From: Cyanobacteriota bacterium
GTDB lineage: Bacteria > Cyanobacteriota > Cyanobacteriia > Phormidesmidales > Phormidesmidaceae
Assembly (NCBI GenBank): GCA_027483425.1
Contig: JAIXUR010000428.1
Span: 1-8,570 of the forward strand
DNA: 8,570 nucleotides
Direction: 5' to 3'
Under the pieces are notes generated by a model. The model was not told the DNA's origin and made no database searches. It saw only the letters and a program-made list of their open reading frames with translations. Below, one piece after another: positions 1 to 5,314 of the stretch (within the stretch, counting starts at the first letter, position 1; every line of letters starts with the position of its first letter). A program made the position numbers and the translations under genes.

Positions 1-1
1 C

Positions 2-88
2 GGCATCCACTGGGAAGCCCTAGATGAAGACTTGAGCACCGAGGGAATGCTGCGCGGCGCACCTGCTCCAGAAGCAAAAGTAGGCTAA
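2..88 (+). CDS. DUF2442-type protein, C-terminal end only (gene starts left of the window)
   Basis: An open frame enters from the left edge and ends at TAA (86-88), giving 28 residues that begin GIHWEALDEDLSTEGMLRG. The pattern 'IHW..LDED.s.eG.L.G' is, from memory, the C-terminal signature of DUF2442 proteins, small single-domain proteins often encoded next to a DUF4160 partner in toxin-antitoxin-like pairs. The tail after it (APAPEAKVG) is alanine/proline-rich and looks disordered. The gene converges on the toxin-antitoxin operon to its right. The start and any partner gene lie outside the window, so the pairing cannot be checked here. The assignment rests on one short motif. Confidence 0.6.
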   Translation, partial: GIHWEALDEDLSTEGMLRGAPAPEAKVG

Positions 89-135
89 TCACCCCGCAAT
101 GCCCACCATTGGGAAGAGTGCTTTCCAGCAACCAC

Positions 136-342
136 CTAAGCATTGATTAGTTCAACAATGGGGCTGCTACCCGCTGCTAGCTCGTAGTTCAACCGCTCAA
201 ACCCAATCACCGTGCCCGCCTGGTTTTTAATCAGCAGCACCTCTTCACCCGTTTCCTCAGCAATAAATTCCTCAGCGGGGTCGCCAAACCAGACCATCAG
301 CGTTTTACCGACCTCGCCGTAATAGATTTTCAAAGTGTCCAT
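136..342 (-). CDS. DUF2283-type small protein, third gene of the brnTA operon
   Basis: This is a 68-residue protein of unknown function. It starts MDTLKIYYGEVGKTLMVWFG and continues with an acidic middle (DPAEEFIAEETGEEVLLIK), then 'AGTVIGFERLNY'. The order of a beta strand, an acidic turn, 'G.vl....aG.viGfE.ln' is that of the DUF2283 family, whose members are about 60-70 residues long. The ATG lies only 11 bases after the antitoxin stop codon (354-356) on the same strand, so it should be co-transcribed with the BrnT/BrnA-type pair. No strong Shine-Dalgarno sequence precedes it, which suggests translational coupling. DUF2283 genes are common beside toxin-antitoxin loci, but no activity is established that I know of. 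It could be an accessory or auxiliary antitoxin (inference). Confidence 0.7.
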   Translation of the reverse strand: MDTLKIYYGEVGKTLMVWFGDPAEEFIAEETGEEVLLIKNQAGTVIGFERLNYELAAGSSPIVELINA

Positions 343-353
343 AAAAGCGTTTT

Positions 354-578
354 TTAGGCATGCTCCAACCGTTCAGCAATCCACACCTTAATAATCGATT
401 GGCGACTCACACCTAACCGCAGCGCCTCCCGATCTAGCGCCTCAATCATCCAGACCGGGAAAGCAACGTCTACGCGGCGCTTCTCGTAGCTGGGGCGTCT
501 GAGCTGTGACAGATCGAGGTCATCGATAATATCCTCTTGGCCCTCGTCAAACTTTTGGTCAAACGCTTCTGCCTTCAT
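354..578 (-). CDS. brnA: CopG/BrnA-type ribbon-helix-helix antitoxin
   Basis: This 74-residue protein is the probable antitoxin of a type II pair. Residues 1-33 are acidic and probably flexible (DEGQEDIIDDLDLSQLRRPS) and are the likely toxin-binding part. Residues 34-40 (RRVDVAF) form the DNA-contacting beta strand. Residues 41-54 and 57-71 (GVSRQSIIKVWIAERL) form the two helices of a ribbon-helix-helix fold. Such antitoxins bind the toxin and repress their own operon as dimers. The gene starts inside the end of the toxin gene with a 20-base overlap, and a purine-rich Shine-Dalgarno stretch lies just before the ATG. Toxin-before-antitoxin order is normal for brnTA. It differs from classic Brucella BrnA in sequence, so 'CopG-type antitoxin paired with BrnT' is the safest name. 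Confidence 0.8.
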   Translation of the reverse strand: MKAEAFDQKFDEGQEDIIDDLDLSQLRRPSYEKRRVDVAFPVWMIEALDREALRLGVSRQSIIKVWIAERLEHA

Positions 579-822
579 AAAGCTCCACCTCCCGCTGTCG
601 TCCCCGCCTAACAGAGATAATGCGAACCTTACCTTCTCGGTAGGTTACAACCGCTGCCCATACCTTTGTGCCAATTTTCCCTACGATAACCAATCTCGGC
701 TCGTCTGCGGTGCGGGCAGGCACTTCAATACGGTCATCATCCTGCCAGAGAGCTTGAGCTTCAACAAAATCCACACCATGCTTGAGCTTGTTTGAGCGGC
801 TCTTGTTCTCAATTGAGGACAC
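559..822 (-). CDS. brnT: BrnT-type ribonuclease toxin
   Basis: This 87-residue protein has the BrnT layout. Residues 7-19 (KSRSNKLKHGVDF) match the conserved 'K..sN..KHGv.F' N-terminal motif. Residues 44-60 hold the central strands (LVIVGKIGTKVWAAVVTY). Residues 67-83 (RIISVRRGRQREVELYE) match the 'RIISaRra..rE...Y' C-terminal motif. BrnT is a RelE-like RNase that stops translation and is neutralised by BrnA. The length is normal for the family (about 90). The only start that keeps the N-terminal motif is GTG at 822-820, because a TAG lies two codons upstream. The usual 'F.WD' at the very N-terminus is replaced by 'SSIE'. The start has no clear Shine-Dalgarno and is 5 bases from the divergent gene's ATG. 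The neighbouring antitoxin supports the call. Confidence 0.85.
   Translation of the reverse strand: MSSIENKSRSNKLKHGVDFVEAQALWQDDDRIEVPARTADEPRLVIVGKIGTKVWAAVVTYREGKVRIISVRRGRQREVELYEGRSV
583..593 (-). promoter_or_regulatory. Strong Shine-Dalgarno of the antitoxin gene, inside the toxin gene
   Basis: On the minus strand this reads GGGAGGTGGAG, ending four bases before the antitoxin ATG at 578. It lies inside the 3' end of the brnT frame. The toxin's own GTG start has no comparable site, so the antitoxin should be translated more strongly than the toxin, as a type II pair needs. Confidence 0.6.
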
Positions 823-827
823 AGCCT

Positions 828-1070
828 ATGTCAGAAGAATTCATCCCCAACAGCGAAATCTATAGCGCCCCTCCCGGCAGCCCGGCCCCCACCCAGCCAA
901 GCCGCGAACCCATCCACATCACTATCATCGGCTCTGCGATCGGCATCGACCTGGTGGTCAAAATTCTCCATCGCCTCGGCTTTGCCGAAGCCAGGGCGTG
1001 GAGCAAGCTCCAAAACGACCCCAACACCGGCAGACCCATGCGCGTGCTCACCAAATGGCTGCGCTACTGA
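828..1070 (+). CDS. Cyanobacterial conserved-type hypothetical protein, 80 aa
   Basis: This 80-residue protein of unknown function has a proline-rich, probably disordered N-terminus (residues 1-29). A compact domain follows: a strand 'IHITIIGSA' (30-38), a helix 'DLVVKILHRLGFAEARAWSKL' and a C-terminal 'GRPMRVLTKWLRY'. The combination 'I.itiIGs...v..il..LGFAea..WS.l...pn.G..M.vLT..l' looks like a short family I associate with cyanobacteria, but I cannot name it. ATG 828 is preferred because GAGG (815-818) lies nine bases upstream. A TTG 12 codons earlier is less likely, as it would lie deeper inside the divergent toxin gene. The gene converges on gap1, 64 bases away. No catalytic or metal-binding motif is visible. 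Confidence 0.7.
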   Translation: MSEEFIPNSEIYSAPPGSPAPTQPSREPIHITIIGSAIGIDLVVKILHRLGFAEARAWSKLQNDPNTGRPMRVLTKWLRY

Positions 1071-1134
1071 GCCACCCATTACAGCCACCCAGACAGACAT
1101 ACCAGAGCAACCCTGGAGCCAGATCTAGAACGAC

Positions 1135-2187
1135 TCACACCGTGGCAGGGATTTTTATGCCGCTGAGAATGCCCTCTTTTTGGGCCATGTAGAGCATCAG
1201 GTCGATCACCCGCATCGAGTAGCCCCACTCGTTGTCGTACCAGGCCACGACCTTAAAGAAGTGGCTGTTGAGGCCGATACCAGCCCCCGCGTCGAAGGTG
1301 CTGGAGTGGGAGTCGGTGATAAAGTCGCTGGAGACAACATCGTCTTCGGTGTAGCCCAAAATACCCTGTAGGGGGCCAGCGGCGGCGGCTTTGGCAGCGG
1401 CGCAGATGGCCTCGTAGCTGGTGGCCTGCTCGGTCTTAAAGGTGAGGTCGACCACCGATACGTTGGGGGTCGGTACCCGAAAGGCCATGCCGGTGAGCTT
1501 GCCCTTCAGCTCGGGCAGAACTAGGGTGACGGCCTTGGCGGCCCCCGTGGAGGACGGGATGATGTTTTGGCTGGCCCCACGACCACCCCGGAAGTCTTTT
1601 TTGGAGGGCCCATCGACGGTGGGCTGGGTGGCGGTGGCGGAGTGGACGGTGGTCATCAGCCCTTCGGCTAGACCAAAGGCTTCGTGGATAACTTTAGTGA
1701 TCGGGGCCAAGCAGTTGGTGGTGCAGCTGGCATTCGACACAATCACATCCTTGGCGGGATCAAAGGTTTCGTGGTTAACACCAACCACCATGGTGTGCAC
1801 CCGGTCGGGGTCTTTGGTGGGGGCGGAGAGAATCACTCGCTTGGCCCCGGCGTCGATGTGCTGATGGGCGGTCTCGAAGGTGGTAAATAGGCCGGTCGAT
1901 TCCACCACGTAGTCAGCCCCGAGGTCGCCCCAGGGCAGTTCGGCGGGGTTCCGCATCGCCATACAGGGGATTTTTTTGCCGTCTACGACAATGCCGTCGG
2001 CTAGGGCTTCTACGGTGCCGTCAAAGTGCCCGTGGGTGGAGTCATATTTCAGCAGGTACGCGAGATTGGCAGGGGGAACAAGGTCGTTGATGCCGACAAA
2101 TTCGATATTGGGATTTTTGATGCCGCCACGCAATACCAGGCGACCAATACGACCAAAGCCGTTAATGCCCACTTTTAGGGTTGTCAT
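1135..2187 (-). CDS. gap1: Glyceraldehyde-3-phosphate dehydrogenase, glycolytic Gap1 type
   Basis: This is a complete 350-residue type I GAPDH, which catalyses phosphorylating oxidation of glyceraldehyde-3-phosphate to 1,3-bisphosphoglycerate in cytosolic glycolysis. The N-terminal Rossmann motif is VGINGFGRIGR (6-16). The catalytic motif SNASCTTNC (151-159) contains Cys155, and His182 completes the pair in TTVHSATATQ. Conserved ASQNIIPSSTGAAKAV (205-220) and WYDNEWGYS (316-324) are present. The loop 'VDGPSKKDFRGGR' keeps the Gly-Pro of NAD-type enzymes rather than the Ala-Ser of the photosynthetic NADP-using Gap2. The N-terminus (LKVGINGFGRIGRLVLR, NIEFVGINDLVPP) also resembles cyanobacterial Gap1. 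The ATG is preceded by GGAG (2196-2199) with eight bases of spacing. The C-terminal extension GILSGIKIPATV runs slightly past the usual end. It appears to be monocistronic. Confidence 0.93.
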   Translation of the reverse strand: MTTLKVGINGFGRIGRLVLRGGIKNPNIEFVGINDLVPPANLAYLLKYDSTHGHFDGTVEALADGIVVDGKKIPCMAMRNPAELPWGDLGADYVVESTGLFTTFETAHQHIDAGAKRVILSAPTKDPDRVHTMVVGVNHETFDPAKDVIVSNASCTTNCLAPITKVIHEAFGLAEGLMTTVHSATATQPTVDGPSKKDFRGGRGASQNIIPSSTGAAKAVTLVLPELKGKLTGMAFRVPTPNVSVVDLTFKTEQATSYEAICAAAKAAAAGPLQGILGYTEDDVVSSDFITDSHSSTFDAGAGIGLNSHFFKVVAWYDNEWGYSMRVIDLMLYMAQKEGILSGIKIPATV

Positions 2188-2290
2188 GGTTAGCTCTCCG
2201 TTGTGTAGGTTGACGGCGAGATTGGCTGTGGCTAGCCGCTATCCCATCAGAATGGGGGGCTGAGATTAACCTTGGGTAAATCAGCGCTGG

Positions 2291-2341
2291 CCAGATAGCT
2301 CAGGACCGAGGAAGCTGACATCGACAAGGGACGCTATCTGG
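2291..2341. repeat. Perfect 9-bp inverted repeat with 33-base loop, in the gap1 leader region
   Basis: CCAGATAGC (2291-2299) is matched exactly by GCTATCTGG (2333-2341). In a gap1 transcript starting upstream this would form a stem-loop roughly 105 bases before the start codon. It could equally be a split operator. Confidence 0.45.
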
Positions 2342-2350
2342 TTCGCCACC

Positions 2351-2368
2351 GCCCCTTGACAAAGGGGC
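2351..2368. repeat. Perfect 7-bp hairpin between gap1 and the small membrane gene
   Basis: GCCCCTT, loop GACA, AAGGGGC. It is GC-rich with no T tract on either strand, so it is a poor terminator. It overlaps the possible -35 of gap1 on the minus strand, so an operator role is as likely as an RNA hairpin. Confidence 0.45.
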
Positions 2369-2500
2369 ACTACTCCCCGTGGGTGAAATGCTACGGGCAA
2401 TTTCCCTGGCAGCGAGAAATTTACGTTTTAATTTCAGAGTTCCGTTTTGGAGTGGGGGCACTAAAATGCGGAAGGTGCTGCCTGGTTTTGGCCTGCCCTC

Positions 2501-2505
2501 GGAGG
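2501..2505 (+). promoter_or_regulatory. Shine-Dalgarno that fixes the GTG start of the small membrane gene
   Basis: GGAGG lies seven bases before GTG 2513-2515. No in-frame ATG exists between the upstream TAA (2462-2464) and this GTG. Confidence 0.65.
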
Positions 2506-2512
2506 ACGCGTT

Positions 2513-2674
2513 GTGTTTACTGGCCTCGATCTGGTTGTGATATTAGTGGTGTTTTTCGCGTTCTTTTACGCGACGGGCACTAGCAAGGACACGGAGTTTA
2601 AGCTGGAGCCGCTGACCCTGCTCGTGGTGGCCATTGTGGTTGGCATGGTGGCGGTGTCGCTGTTGAACCGCTGA
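2513..2674 (+). CDS. Small two-helix membrane protein, 53 aa, GTG start
   Basis: This short gene encodes 53 residues beginning M(GTG)FTGLDLVVILVVFFAFFY. Residues about 6-20 form one hydrophobic helix. Residues 21-33 (ATGTSKDTEFKLE) are a polar hairpin turn with mixed charges. Residues 34-50 (PLTLLVVAIVVGMVAVSL) form a second helix, ending LNR. This pattern, a GGAGG site at good spacing and a TGA stop make it a likely real inner- or thylakoid-membrane miniprotein. I do not recognise the family. It resembles in size the single- and double-helix subunits and regulators common in cyanobacteria, but no specific subunit motif is visible. It is divergent from gap1 and converges on the DUF1400 gene 53 bases downstream. 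Confidence 0.65.
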   Translation: MFTGLDLVVILVVFFAFFYATGTSKDTEFKLEPLTLLVVAIVVGMVAVSLLNR

Positions 2675-2727
2675 TCTGACTGGCGATGCCATGGTGACCA
2701 GCCAGAAAAGCCGGGCTACAGACAAAA

Positions 2728-3249
2728 CTACAGAAAAATAGATAGGGGCTGTAGAAAGGTGGCCAGGCTATTGTAGGCGGCCTCGATGCGATCGCCCTCT
2801 AGCACCACCTCCGCCGTGGGGTAGTTTTGCAAGACCTCTAGCAGGGTAATCTGCTTGTCATCGCTGGCAGACAGCACCAGGGCCGCTCGCAGCGCCTGGC
2901 GGTTAGCCCCATCCGTGCCGGTGTGGATCGAGCCGCCCAGTTGGTCGAGCATCCACTCGCCGGGGAGGCTGTTGAGGGTCTGGTCGAGGAGTATGGGGTC
3001 GGCGGCAAGGGGGGAGATGAGCAGCGATTGAAGTTTCCCTGGCTCTTGCCCCGCCTGACGGAGCAACCCGTCTAGGACGCCAGAGGATTCCCCAGTCTCA
3101 GCCAGTACCACCAGGGCGGCCACGGGCACAGTCCGGCTAAACCCTCGGTAGTTGAGGCGGACATTTTCTGCCGCTGCCCCAGGTAAGGCCCCTAGCGTCA
3201 CCAGGCCTGCGCTAGCTAAGACGGCTGCGGCAACAATTGGCTGTTTCAT
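2728..3249 (-). CDS. Secreted DUF1400-domain protein (stand-alone)
   Basis: This is a 173-residue exported protein. Residues 1-27 form a Sec signal peptide: KQ, then the hydrophobic stretch IVAAAVLASAGLVTLGALPG, ending AAA before ENVRL, where cleavage is likely. The mature part follows the DUF1400 layout: 'v.l.Y.gfsrtvpv..L..lAeTGe.sg.L..ll' (30-65), 'll..pl..dp.lldq.L.s..Ge..Ldqlg..I.t' (77-110), 'qALRaAlvLsA.D...iTLLevLqnYPt..v.l' (118-150). DUF1400 normally sits at the N-terminus of cyanobacterial alpha/beta hydrolases of unknown function. Here no hydrolase domain follows; the protein ends 23 residues after the domain. It may therefore be a binding or regulatory form. Its ATG has an AGGT site 8-11 bases upstream. 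It lies on the strand of the GntR gene, 128 bases downstream of it. Confidence 0.8.
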   Translation of the reverse strand: MKQPIVAAAVLASAGLVTLGALPGAAAENVRLNYRGFSRTVPVAALVVLAETGESSGVLDGLLRQAGQEPGKLQSLLISPLAADPILLDQTLNSLPGEWMLDQLGGSIHTGTDGANRQALRAALVLSASDDKQITLLEVLQNYPTAEVVLEGDRIEAAYNSLATFLQPLSIFL

Positions 3250-3325
3250 GGCGACCTAGTAGTGGGTTGATCCGTTGACGTACTCCCGCCAGGGAAGTTG
3301 CCCAGAGAAGTGACCGTCCGCCCTT

Positions 3326-3352
3326 GTGCAGCAGTATAGTGCAGCCAGTATA
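3326..3352. repeat. Two near-identical tandem units upstream of the DUF1400 gene
   Basis: GTGCAGCAGTATA (3326-3338) is followed directly by GTGCAGCCAGTATA (3339-3352), differing by one extra C. On the minus strand each unit contains TATACT, a good -10-like hexamer, 77-100 bases before the DUF1400 ATG. It may be a duplicated promoter element or a regulator site. Confidence 0.5.
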
Positions 3353-3364
3353 ACCAGGCTGACG

Positions 3365-3404
3365 CTCAGCACCCGTACTAACCGGGCTCGGCGCGGGTGC
3401 TGAG
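3365..3404 (-). terminator. 11-bp perfect hairpin straddling the GntR stop codon
   Basis: CTCAGCACCCG (3365-3375) pairs exactly with CGGGTGCTGAG (3394-3404). The GntR stop codon (3378-3380) lies in the 18-base loop. The stem is strong, but no T tract follows on the minus strand. It could therefore be a factor-assisted terminator, an mRNA-stabilising hairpin or an attenuator between GntR and the DUF1400 gene. Confidence 0.45.
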
Positions 3405-4097
3405 GGAATAGCAAAAACGATCGGCGCGGGAAATGGTAGCCCCGTGCAGCACCGGCCGCTGATCGCGGGTGTAGGCCGTATAGCGGTAGACCATGAGGGC
3501 ATGCCCCAGGGGCACCTCCAGATACCCGCTCAGGTCGTAGTCGGCATGGGTGCATTCCACCACGGCATCCACCCGGTCGAGGGGAATGCCGTTTTTAGCC
3601 AGGGTAGGAAAGCTCATCTGCTGTTCGAGCAGCGAGGCAAAGCGCTCCCCCAGGTCAGCGACCAGATAGGACACATCTACGGCCCCGGCGGCCCCATCCA
3701 TGCGCAGGAGTTTCTTTTGCAGGTAGACAGAGGCCTTGGGGGGAATGCCTAGCACAGTGGCCACCGCCGCTGGGGCCAGGGTCGGCTCAAACACCAGATT
3801 CTCAAAGGTAAAGGCCACCCCCTGGCGGGCCATATCGTGATCTAAAAAGACCAAGGGGCTAGAGAGCGAGTAGGTGACCTTTTTTTGCGGGGTCACAAAT
3901 ACTCCCTTGCCCCGGTAGGCGATCGCCAACCCCTGGCTAACCAAATTGGCCATCGCCTGGCGGGCGGTAATGCGGCTGACACTGAAGGTTTCCATCAGCT
4001 GGTGTTCGCTGGGCAAGCGATCGCCAGACCTATACTCCCCCACCTCAATTTGGTGGCGCAACTGCTCAGAAATGCTGATGTGTAAGGGAGTTGACAT
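3378..4097 (-). CDS. GntR-family (HutC-type) transcriptional regulator with UTRA domain
   Basis: This is a 239-residue one-component regulator. Residues 4-70 are the winged helix-turn-helix: 'PLHISISEQLRHQIEVGEY' first helix, 'GDRLPSEHQLMETFSVSRIT' helix-turn-helix, 'GLAIAYRGKGVFV' wing. Residues about 80-230 are the UTRA ligand domain, ending in the typical 'ATISRADRFCYSLS'. UTRA regulators sense small effectors such as sugar phosphates, histidine breakdown products or fatty acyl groups; the ligand here is unknown. ATG 4095-4097 (MSTPLHIS) fits the family start better than the TTG five codons upstream. The gene is divergent from a desaturase-hydrolase operon, and a perfect 26-bp palindrome lies 73 bases upstream of its start. 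Repression of both transcription units is the natural inference. Length is normal for HutC-type proteins. Confidence 0.92.
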   Translation of the reverse strand: MSTPLHISISEQLRHQIEVGEYRSGDRLPSEHQLMETFSVSRITARQAMANLVSQGLAIAYRGKGVFVTPQKKVTYSLSSPLVFLDHDMARQGVAFTFENLVFEPTLAPAAVATVLGIPPKASVYLQKKLLRMDGAAGAVDVSYLVADLGERFASLLEQQMSFPTLAKNGIPLDRVDAVVECTHADYDLSGYLEVPLGHALMVYRYTAYTRDQRPVLHGATISRADRFCYSLSTRAEPG

Positions 4098-4170
4098 AGT
4101 CCACAAAGTCAATGATCAGCCCTAACCATCCTCTATACAAGGGGGTGTGATCCCAGGGCAAATGTGATAA

Positions 4171-4196
4171 ACTCAACTTGTTATAACAAGTTGAGT
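4171..4196. promoter_or_regulatory. Perfect 26-bp palindrome, probable GntR operator
   Basis: Half-site ACTCAACTTGTTA (4171-4183) is followed directly by its exact reverse complement (4184-4196). The core TTGTTATAACAA has the GT-N4-AC arrangement of HutC-subfamily operators, whose published consensus I recall as GTMTAKAC; the central bases differ. It lies between the divergent GntR gene and the desaturase operon, 73 and 161 bases from the two starts. A palindrome of 26 bp without mismatch is very unlikely by chance in this GC-rich region, and it is itself AT-rich. Confidence 0.75.
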
Positions 4197-4208
4197 GATG
4201 GTCGTTTT

Positions 4209-4228
4209 CGCTGACAGCTGAGTCAGCG
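4209..4228. repeat. 7-bp hairpin downstream of the operator
   Basis: CGCTGAC, loop AGCTGA, GTCAGCG (4209-4215 with 4222-4228). It is only 12 bases beyond the palindrome, so it may be a leader hairpin of the desaturase mRNA or a second protein site. There is no T tract. Confidence 0.35.
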
Positions 4229-4357
4229 GGTCGTTGTGGGAACCAGTGTCTACGGGCAAGGCAGCCTTGGGATAGTCTTGGGGCGCAGCCTGGGCAACTC
4301 GTTTCTGATCCTTCTCATTATCAAACGTTGTTTTAGAAATGCCGCGAGAACGTAGCC

Positions 4358-5305
4358 ATGCTTACGAATACTACACCCCTTGCTGAACCCGGTGCATTGC
4401 CCATTCAGCCCCGCCAGATTTTATCGACCACCGCCCTAGGGACCCTGAATCAGCGGTCTAACCTAGCTGGATTGCTACAGTTCGCGAGCCATTTGGGGCT
4501 GATTGTCCTGGGCGGCTACCTGTGGGCCACCGCCCCGCTGGGGCTGGCACTGCCGGCGTTGGTCGCCTGCGGCGCTGGCCTAGCGCTGATGTTTTGTGCC
4601 ATGCACGAATGCTGCCACCGCACCGCCTTTGCTAACCCCCGCCTCAACGACGGGGCCGCCTGGCTGGCGGGGCTGTTGTCATTTTATAACAGCACCTTTT
4701 ATCGCCGCTACCACAAGTGGCACCACCGCTATACCCAAATTCCCGGCAAAGACCCAGAGCTGGGCGATCCTAAACCGGTCAGCCGGGCCGACTACCTGGG
4801 GCAAATCAGTGGACTGCCCTGGTGGATCGGCAAGCTGCGGGGCCACAGCCAAGTGGCCCTGGGCGATCTAGAGGGCTGCTACTACATTCCTGAAAGCGCC
4901 CGCGCTGAGGTGATCCGCTCGGTGCGTTGGCAACTGCTCACCTACGCGGCGGTGGTCGCGGGCTCTGCCCTGCTGGGGCACCCCTGGTTTTGGGTCACCT
5001 ACTGGGTGTTGCCCCTGGCGGTGGGCCAGCCCCTGCTGCGGTTTGTGCTGCTGGCCGAGCACACCGGCTGCCCCAACACCGACAATCCGCTCACCAACAC
5101 CCGCACGACCCTGACGCTCTGGCCCCTGCGCTGGCTAATGTGGAATATGCCCTACCACGCCGAACATCACCTGTACCCGTCGATTCCCTTTCAAGCGTTG
5201 CCCGCCGCCCACGAGCAGCTAAAGCCCTACTTTGAGCGGGTCGATGGGGGCTATCTAGGCGTCCATCGCGGCATTTTGACCGATCTTGTGGCCGAGTTGA
5301 ACTAG
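4358..5305 (+). CDS. Membrane fatty-acid desaturase / hydroxylase (MocD-like)
   Basis: This 315-residue integral-membrane di-iron enzyme carries the three histidine boxes of the fatty acid desaturase superfamily: HECCH (83-87), HKWHH (119-123) and HAEHH (267-271), plus an extra His235 in 'LLAEHTGCP'. Hydrophobic stretches at about 37-58 and 60-81, and 192-207 and 210-232, give two hairpins with the His boxes on the cytoplasmic side. The 'AEH.GCP....NTRT' and 'WNMPYHAEHHLYPSIPF..LP' signatures resemble MocD-type and related desaturases more than the DesA/DesC acyl-lipid desaturases or CrtR. Substrate and regiochemistry cannot be read from the sequence. The start is ATG 4358; its Shine-Dalgarno is weak. 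It is the first gene of an operon with the hydrolase 3-9 bases downstream and is probably controlled by the GntR operator. Confidence 0.87.
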   Translation: MLTNTTPLAEPGALPIQPRQILSTTALGTLNQRSNLAGLLQFASHLGLIVLGGYLWATAPLGLALPALVACGAGLALMFCAMHECCHRTAFANPRLNDGAAWLAGLLSFYNSTFYRRYHKWHHRYTQIPGKDPELGDPKPVSRADYLGQISGLPWWIGKLRGHSQVALGDLEGCYYIPESARAEVIRSVRWQLLTYAAVVAGSALLGHPWFWVTYWVLPLAVGQPLLRFVLLAEHTGCPNTDNPLTNTRTTLTLWPLRWLMWNMPYHAEHHLYPSIPFQALPAAHEQLKPYFERVDGGYLGVHRGILTDLVAELN

Positions 5306-5314
5306 GGGATGGAG

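Larger units (their letters stand above)
2188..2512. other. Gene-free region upstream of gap1 and of the small membrane gene
   Basis: These 325 bases separate divergent starts and contain no convincing frame. They hold two perfect inverted repeats (listed separately). On the minus strand a possible promoter for gap1 reads TTGTCA, 17 bases, AGATAG. Its -35 would sit in the hairpin at 2351-2368 and its -10 in the right arm of the longer-range repeat at 2333-2341. On the + strand, TAAAAT (2462-2467) is a possible -10 for the small membrane gene, without a good -35. Both promoter readings are weak guesses. Confidence 0.5.

Noticed and set aside
1207..1219. Met at GAPDH position 325 in 'DNEWGYSMRV' where many enzymes have Asn
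   Set aside because: The cofactor-contacting Asn is in the preceding 'DNE', which is intact; position 325 varies among active enzymes.
1421..1864. Long + strand frame antisense to gap1
   Set aside because: It is the shadow of the strongly conserved GAPDH frame; its translation has no domain or ribosome site.
2290..2350. tRNA-like stretch (TAGCTCAG followed later by GGTTCGCCACC)
   Set aside because: No acceptor stem, anticodon arm or T-arm with proper spacing could be folded.
2356..2361. TTGACA as a + strand -35 box
   Set aside because: No -10 hexamer lies 15-19 bases downstream; the hexamer is part of a perfect hairpin.
2675..2727. Possible terminator between the small membrane gene and the DUF1400 gene (CTGGC/GCCAG)
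   Set aside because: Only a 5-bp stem with a 16-base loop and no T tract on either strand.
4098..4112. TTG start five codons upstream for the GntR regulator
   Set aside because: The ATG at 4097 gives the usual family N-terminus, and TTG is a rarer start without a good ribosome site.
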